DNA of 64,000 bases from Bacteroidaceae bacterium (GTDB taxonomy: Bacteria; Bacteroidota; Bacteroidia; Bacteroidales; Bacteroidaceae), in NCBI GenBank assembly GCA_017448965.1, contig JAFSKK010000061.1:89738-153737 (forward strand), given 5' to 3'. Under the pieces are notes generated by a model. The model had not been told where the DNA came from. It searched no databases and saw only the letters and a list, made by a program, of their open reading frames with translations. This document shows, one piece after another, positions 60,088 to 64,000 of this stretch (position 1 is its first letter; each line of letters begins with the position of its first letter). A program made the translations under genes and the position numbers.

Positions 60088-62331
60088 TCAGATCAGTTCG
60101 ACCTTCTTCACCACAGGAGTGCCTTCTTCGAACTTGATGGTGACTTTGAAGTTCGCAAAGTCACTGTAGATGTAGAGAGGGATGGCCTCGTTCTTCTTCG
60201 GCTCATAGTCGAATTTGAGACGGATGTGGTCACCAGAGAGGTAGTTCTCAGAGGGATGCACCGCCTTGTCCTTGTCGTTCACCTGATAGAGCGAGAAGAC
60301 TGGGTCGATGATGTAGAGGAGGCGAGGCAAATCGATGTGCAGTTTCTTGTCGCCGCCCGTCACGAGGTTCTTCATGTCGCGCTTCATGTCGTTCCACAGA
60401 TTGCCGTCGCTGGCTGTCCCCTGCACTTTCGTGTCTCTCTGGATGATGGAGAGCAATTTGTTGTTGTCCACATTGAAGTCTTCGAGCAGCTGCTGTTTGA
60501 CGGGCAGCACGGACTTGCCAGATGGCGAGGTGGCTCCTGCGGCCTGAGCAGCTTTCATGTACTTATAGTTCACGTTGTCAATCCAGCAAATCTTATCGTC
60601 GGTCATCGCGATAGCACGGATGCGAGTGATGTCATTGTACTTCTTGTCCTCGTAGTTGAGCTTCACCACACCAATCTCCGTCTTGTCGTGATGCTTGATG
60701 ATGTTGACCGACGGCAGTTTCTGCACATCGTACTCATCCTTGTACATATCGGTATAGTGCAGGCATAGGAAGATGCGCACGTTTTCCAGGTCGATGTCAG
60801 AACGGTTGTTGATGGTGACTTTGATTTCGTCGTCCTTGTCGGAAAGTGTCCAATTCATCGTCGGCTCCACCGACACATCGAGGAAGGACTGCTCCATGAG
60901 AATCTGCTTGAAACTGCTGTACATGTTGTCCTCGCAGTACTGCATGTCGCTGAGCAGGCAGTCATACACTCCCTGATTGCCTCGACGGTAGAAGTGGTTG
61001 AAGATTTCGGTCTTGCTTCCCTCCGCATCGCCGTGCTGTGCATAGTAGTGCGCCTTCAGCAGGTTGGGGCTGAAGATGCCGAATCCCTCCATCGTGGAGC
61101 GGTAAAGGCGAAGCAGATATTTGCCCTCAGCCGACTTATTCAGATAGGTTCGTGCCTTGTAACTGTCGAGCAGGTCGGTCAACGCCTCTGCCTGACGGGG
61201 ATATTCCATCGATGCCTGATCGAAGTAGGAGATGGCCTTGCCGTTATCACCTTGGGCGCGATAAAGCATCCCCTTCAGCACCAACGCTGGAGCGGAACGG
61301 TCGGGATAAAGACTGATGTATTGGTCGAGCGTGGTTTCGGCCTCGACTAAAAGACCCTCTCCCCGACCCTCCCCCGTAATGGGGAGGGAGAGGCCATCCG
61401 GCGAGGTTCCCAATGAAATGCTATCAGATTTAGCATTAGACGAAGATTCCGACGACTTCCCGTCCGCAGGGTCTCCCTCCCCATTATGGGGGAGGGTTGG
61501 GGAGAGGGTCTTTGAGGTCTGTTGGTTCGCCATCTCTATCAGCGCCAACCCCTTCAGCAGCAACGCCTCGCGGTTGGTGGGATAGTCTTTGAGAATCTCC
61601 TGCGTCTGGTTGTAGGCATCGAGGGGTCGGCCACCATAGAGGTCGATGTAGGCCTTGTCCTTCTTCAGACAGAGGGTATTCCACTCCTGCATATATTTAT
61701 AGTACACAGGTGCGTAGTCCTCCAGATATTCGATGTAGGACATCCGCACAGCCTCAATCTCGCGTTCAAGTTTGCGCTTCAGTTCCTTCTGACGCTCATA
61801 CTCCTCGAAGGCGGCTGTCTGCGCCTTGTCCATGCTGCTGCCCACCGAAATGGTGCTGAGCGTAGCGTCGCCCGTCATCATCGAGCCGAGCACACCCACG
61901 GGATTGACATCGGCCACGAAAGTGGTGGCTCCGCTGGTGGCGCTCCGCATGAGCATCCACACATCGTCCAGTTCCTCATATTCCTTCTGCAACTCGAAGA
62001 GCCGCTGCAAGATGGGGAAGAGTTTCTTCTTCTGTTCCAGCACCTCAGGAGCCACGTGGCTGAAGTCCTGCTTGGCCACATACTCCAGATAACTCATGAA
62101 GTCCTCCGACTGGCACTGCGCCACCTCGAGCGCATTCATCGCCCGCACCGTCTCCTCGAGGTCATACTCAGGTTCCTTCGCCTTCATGGCTTCCCAAGCA
62201 GGCGCAAACTCCTCCGACGGAGTGTATTCCTCCAGATTGATGCTTTCAGCAGGCCAAAAACGCCATGCGACAAAGCCGGCAATGCCCAGCACCGCCACAG
62301 CAACCAATGTCCAAACGACTTTCTTTTTCAT
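60088..62331 (-). CDS. TPR-containing membrane-anchored protein
   Basis: 747 residues from the ATG at 62331. N-terminal TM helix (KKVVWTLVAVAVLGIAGFVA), then a coiled region (~90-220), TPR-like repeats (~230-430: LDAYNQTQEILKDYPTNREA; LDQYISLYPDRSAPALVLKG) and a beta-rich C-terminal half. Between two TPR units about 55 residues come from two inverted copies of the palindromic element (61353-61510). Function unknown; periplasmic side likely. Confidence 0.65.
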   Translation of the reverse strand: MKKKVVWTLVAVAVLGIAGFVAWRFWPAESINLEEYTPSEEFAPAWEAMKAKEPEYDLEETVRAMNALEVAQCQSEDFMSYLEYVAKQDFSHVAPEVLEQKKKLFPILQRLFELQKEYEELDDVWMLMRSATSGATTFVADVNPVGVLGSMMTGDATLSTISVGSSMDKAQTAAFEEYERQKELKRKLEREIEAVRMSYIEYLEDYAPVYYKYMQEWNTLCLKKDKAYIDLYGGRPLDAYNQTQEILKDYPTNREALLLKGLALIEMANQQTSKTLSPTLPHNGEGDPADGKSSESSSNAKSDSISLGTSPDGLSLPITGEGRGEGLLVEAETTLDQYISLYPDRSAPALVLKGMLYRAQGDNGKAISYFDQASMEYPRQAEALTDLLDSYKARTYLNKSAEGKYLLRLYRSTMEGFGIFSPNLLKAHYYAQHGDAEGSKTEIFNHFYRRGNQGVYDCLLSDMQYCEDNMYSSFKQILMEQSFLDVSVEPTMNWTLSDKDDEIKVTINNRSDIDLENVRIFLCLHYTDMYKDEYDVQKLPSVNIIKHHDKTEIGVVKLNYEDKKYNDITRIRAIAMTDDKICWIDNVNYKYMKAAQAAGATSPSGKSVLPVKQQLLEDFNVDNNKLLSIIQRDTKVQGTASDGNLWNDMKRDMKNLVTGGDKKLHIDLPRLLYIIDPVFSLYQVNDKDKAVHPSENYLSGDHIRLKFDYEPKKNEAIPLYIYSDFANFKVTIKFEEGTPVVKKVELI
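61353..61510. repeat. In-frame palindromic element, copies C1 and C2
   Basis: C1 (61353-61391) matches copy A with small changes; C2 (61471-61510) is the inverted form. Ends are gaccctctcccc and ggggagagggtc, with ~79 bp between. In the minus frame they read LSPTLPHNGEGD (C2) and SLPITGEGRGEGLL (C1). Confidence 0.8.
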
Positions 62332-62350
62332 ATTCTCAGTCTTTAGTGAA

Positions 62351-62446
62351 ATTCGTTGCACAGAAGGTGCTTCGTGTAACACTTTCTATCTGCACAGTTC
62401 GTTTCATTCGTATAATTCGTTGTTTAAAATGAACATCCGAGACTTC
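62351..62446. repeat. Direct repeat left of the HU-like gene
   Basis: ATTCGTTGCACAGAAGGTGC start; about 95 bp that recurs, with differences, at 63024-63128. Both share CTGCAyAGTTCG and the ATTCGTTGTT..AACATCCGA end. Confidence 0.65.
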
Positions 62447-62459
62447 AATTACTGTTTTT

Positions 62460-62861
62460 TCATTCGTCGTCCAGTTCTGACTGGTACTCATAGCCGTTCT
62501 CCGCAATCGCCTCCTGCAACGGGCCATGCGGATAGAAGCGCAACTTCACGCCCTTAATCGCATCAGCAGGCGCACCCAGTTCCTCAGCTGACGCAGCCGA
62601 ACCCGAGTTAATCACAGGCTTCAGCGTGCCGATGCCGTCAATCTGCACCTGCCGTCCCAACTCCAGACAAGCCGCGATGCGGTTCACCATCGCAGTCACC
62701 ACACCCAGCGTCTTGTTCGTCGGCTCACCACACGCGTCCGCACACTCTTTGACAATCTCCTTAAACGTGATGGGCGGCAGCGACACCGACTGATACACCC
62801 ATGCATCGTGCATCCCGTCGGGACGCACAATCTTCTTCTTCGCTTTCCTTACTATTAACAT
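62460..62861 (-). CDS. HU-like DNA-binding protein (Bacteroidota histone-like)
   Basis: 133 residues. Basic start (MLIVRKAKKKIVRPDG), then an HU/IHF-type fold with helix FKEIVKECADACGEPTN and a beta arm (ELGRQVQIDGIGTLKPVI), and an extended acidic tail. This HU-HIG-like family is common in Bacteroidota. Good GGAGG site before the ATG. It stands alone, between direct repeats. Confidence 0.8.
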   Translation of the reverse strand: MLIVRKAKKKIVRPDGMHDAWVYQSVSLPPITFKEIVKECADACGEPTNKTLGVVTAMVNRIAACLELGRQVQIDGIGTLKPVINSGSAASAEELGAPADAIKGVKLRFYPHGPLQEAIAENGYEYQSELDDE

Positions 62862-63023
62862 AATGCCTCCTGTATAATAAACAACTGAACTTTCGAAAGT
62901 TTTTGATTTTAAACAACGAATTTTACGAATGATACTAATTTTGACATCCAGAGTGGACTCCTATTGCTCGAAGCCGCAAGCGGCGACGAATTTCACTAAT
63001 GCCATCCGGATGGTATTGGTGTC

Positions 63024-63128
63024 ATTCGTTGCACAGAAGGTGCCTTCGTGTAATACCGCTCTGTCTGCATAGTTCGCTTATTAGTTTAATTAGTTCTATT
63101 CGTTGTTAAAACTAAACATCCGAAACTG
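63024..63128. repeat. Direct repeat right of the HU-like gene
   Basis: Partner of 62351-62446, with about three quarters of positions alike by eye. Confidence 0.65.
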
Positions 63129-63189
63129 TAACAAACAACATTTCCTCGTTTCCACACCCACCAAATCCACTCCTCCACTACCGCCAAAA

Positions 63190-63254
63190 CGGTGTGACTC
63201 ACACCGTAGGGGTCGGTCTGAGTCACACCGAGGGTGCCGGTCTGAGTCACACCG
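63190..63254. repeat. Triple 17-bp palindromes at 24-bp spacing (copy 2)
   Basis: cggtgtgactcacaccg (63190-63206), then cggtctgagtcacaccg twice (63214-63230, 63238-63254), the same 24-bp step as at 38287-38351. Linkers agggggt/agggtgg-like also match. Confidence 0.8.
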
Positions 63255-63389
63255 TTCTCGAGGCTGTGGCGTCGAGTCATTTCCGACACAAAGGTAGACA
63301 TTCTTGTGGATGTTAGCAAAAGGATTCTCGAAAAAAATCACATCCCACAAAAAATCACCCTTTTTCTTGGAGAAGAATAAAAAGATGTG

Positions 63390-63397
63390 TACTTTTG
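63390..63397 (+). promoter_or_regulatory. -7 box of the last gene
   Basis: TACTTTTG on the + strand, 27 bp before the ATG at 63425; fits TAnnTTTG. Confidence 0.6.
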
Positions 63398-63424
63398 TAC
63401 ACTCAAAACCTAAACCGATATATA

Positions 63425-64000
63425 ATGAAGAAAACACTCGCCCTCTGCATCGCGTTGCTCTCCGCCACCCTGCTCCTTGCCAAACCCTACACCCAGCAGG
63501 GCATCGCCTATCTGTATGATTATAAGACCAAGACAAAGAAACCGGTGGCCAACGTGAGCCTCACTGTGGCATACGCCAAAGGCCCTGCCATCAGTCGGAC
63601 AGACGGCACCTTCACCATCGAGTTCCAGGACTTCGGGGCAGGGAAAAAACTGGCCTTCGAGAAACAGCCCTTCAGCCAAGGCCTCATCGTGCTCAACAAG
63701 AAGGAAGTGGACGGATGGTCCACCTTCGAAGGACGCCTCACCCTCATCATGTGCAACAAGCAGGACTTCGATGCCTGCAAGCAGAACTACTACAACGTAG
63801 GTCTCCAATCCGTCACCCAACGATACGAAAAGAAAATCGCTGCCCTCAAGAAGGAATCTGCCGACTACCAGCAACGCCTGCAGGAACTGGAAGAGGAACG
63901 CGACCGCATCATGGACAACCTCCGCAACTCTGCCGACGCGATGGCCCGCATCGACCAAAGCGAACTCGATGCCGCCATGCAGGAAGTCCTCGACCTCTAT
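63425..64000 (+). CDS. Secreted protein with carboxypeptidase-regulatory-like and coiled-coil parts, 3' end beyond the window
   Basis: At least 192 residues, frame open to 64000. Signal peptide 1-19 (ends LLLAKP), a beta domain of carboxypeptidase-regulatory type (KKPVANVSLTVAYAKG..ISRTDGTFTIEF, ~38-68), then from ~125 a long charged coiled coil (KIAALKKESADYQQRLQELE). Function not known; similar layouts occur in Bacteroidota proteins with later TPR repeats. Confidence 0.7.
   Translation, partial: MKKTLALCIALLSATLLLAKPYTQQGIAYLYDYKTKTKKPVANVSLTVAYAKGPAISRTDGTFTIEFQDFGAGKKLAFEKQPFSQGLIVLNKKEVDGWSTFEGRLTLIMCNKQDFDACKQNYYNVGLQSVTQRYEKKIAALKKESADYQQRLQELEEERDRIMDNLRNSADAMARIDQSELDAAMQEVLDLY

Larger units (their letters stand above)
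62862..63389. other. Intergenic with repeats
   Basis: Holds the right direct repeat (63024-63128), a CCATCCGGATGG palindrome (63002-63013), a short GCCGCAAGCGGC hairpin (62975-62986) and the second triple-palindrome cluster (63190-63254). No gene seen. Confidence 0.6.

Overview
The window is from a Bacteroidota chromosome, most likely a Prevotellaceae-type Bacteroidales. The promoters I can place have the Bacteroidota -7 box TAnnTTTG. The host genes are typical of the group: SusC/BtuB-type TonB receptors, a reg_prop/Y_Y_Y sensor with an AraC domain, and an HU-like histone-like protein. No rRNA, tRNA or CRISPR array was seen.

Positions 1 to about 38.1 kb are a temperate tailed phage. Almost every gene lies on the minus strand and the tape measure gene runs off the left edge. 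In transcription order there is a divergent repressor and operator (37.5-38.1 kb), early genes with a primase-helicase (33.3-37.5 kb), a HicAB toxin-antitoxin pair, a small-gene operon with a structured leader, an array of TGTAAC words, and terminase. A gene-poor kilobase follows, then a diversity-generating retroelement (DGR), lysis genes, the capsid protease-scaffold and capsid, tail and fibre genes, an amidase, a portal-like protein, a membrane-protein cargo gene with repressor-type operators, small genes and the tape measure. No integrase or transposase is in the window, so the left end and the integration mode are unknown.

The central find is the DGR at 23.2-27.0 kb. It has a target gene ending in a variable repeat (VR 25315-25442), a template repeat (TR 24937-25062) and a reverse transcriptase with the DGR-type GxxxSQ motif. 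All nine TR/VR substitutions fall on template adenines. A 2-nt indel between TR and VR changes the reading frame of the protein end, and the RT active site reads FADN instead of YxDD. DGRs in Bacteroides phages are already known, so the novelty lies in these details.

From 38.4 to 55.9 kb lies a two-armed cobalamin locus. The minus arm (cbiA in two pieces, cobQ, cobD, cbiB, cobU, cobT, cobS) makes the late steps and the nucleotide loop. The plus arm starts with a cobalamin riboswitch, then a BtuB receptor, a lipoprotein CbiK cobaltochelatase and a second TonB receptor, followed by fused corrin-ring enzymes (cbiH-cbiC, cbiE-cbiT, cbiG-cbiF) with their own near-leaderless promoter. cbiD, cbiJ and cbiL are not in the window.

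From 55.9 kb to the end are an M48 lipoprotein protease, a kinase-less hybrid-sensor-like regulator, a candidate small RNA, a TPR membrane protein, an HU-like protein between direct repeats, and the start of a secreted coiled-coil protein. The host half also carries several repeat families. One is a palindromic element that lies in frame inside three different genes; another is a triple palindrome with exact 24-bp spacing that occurs twice.
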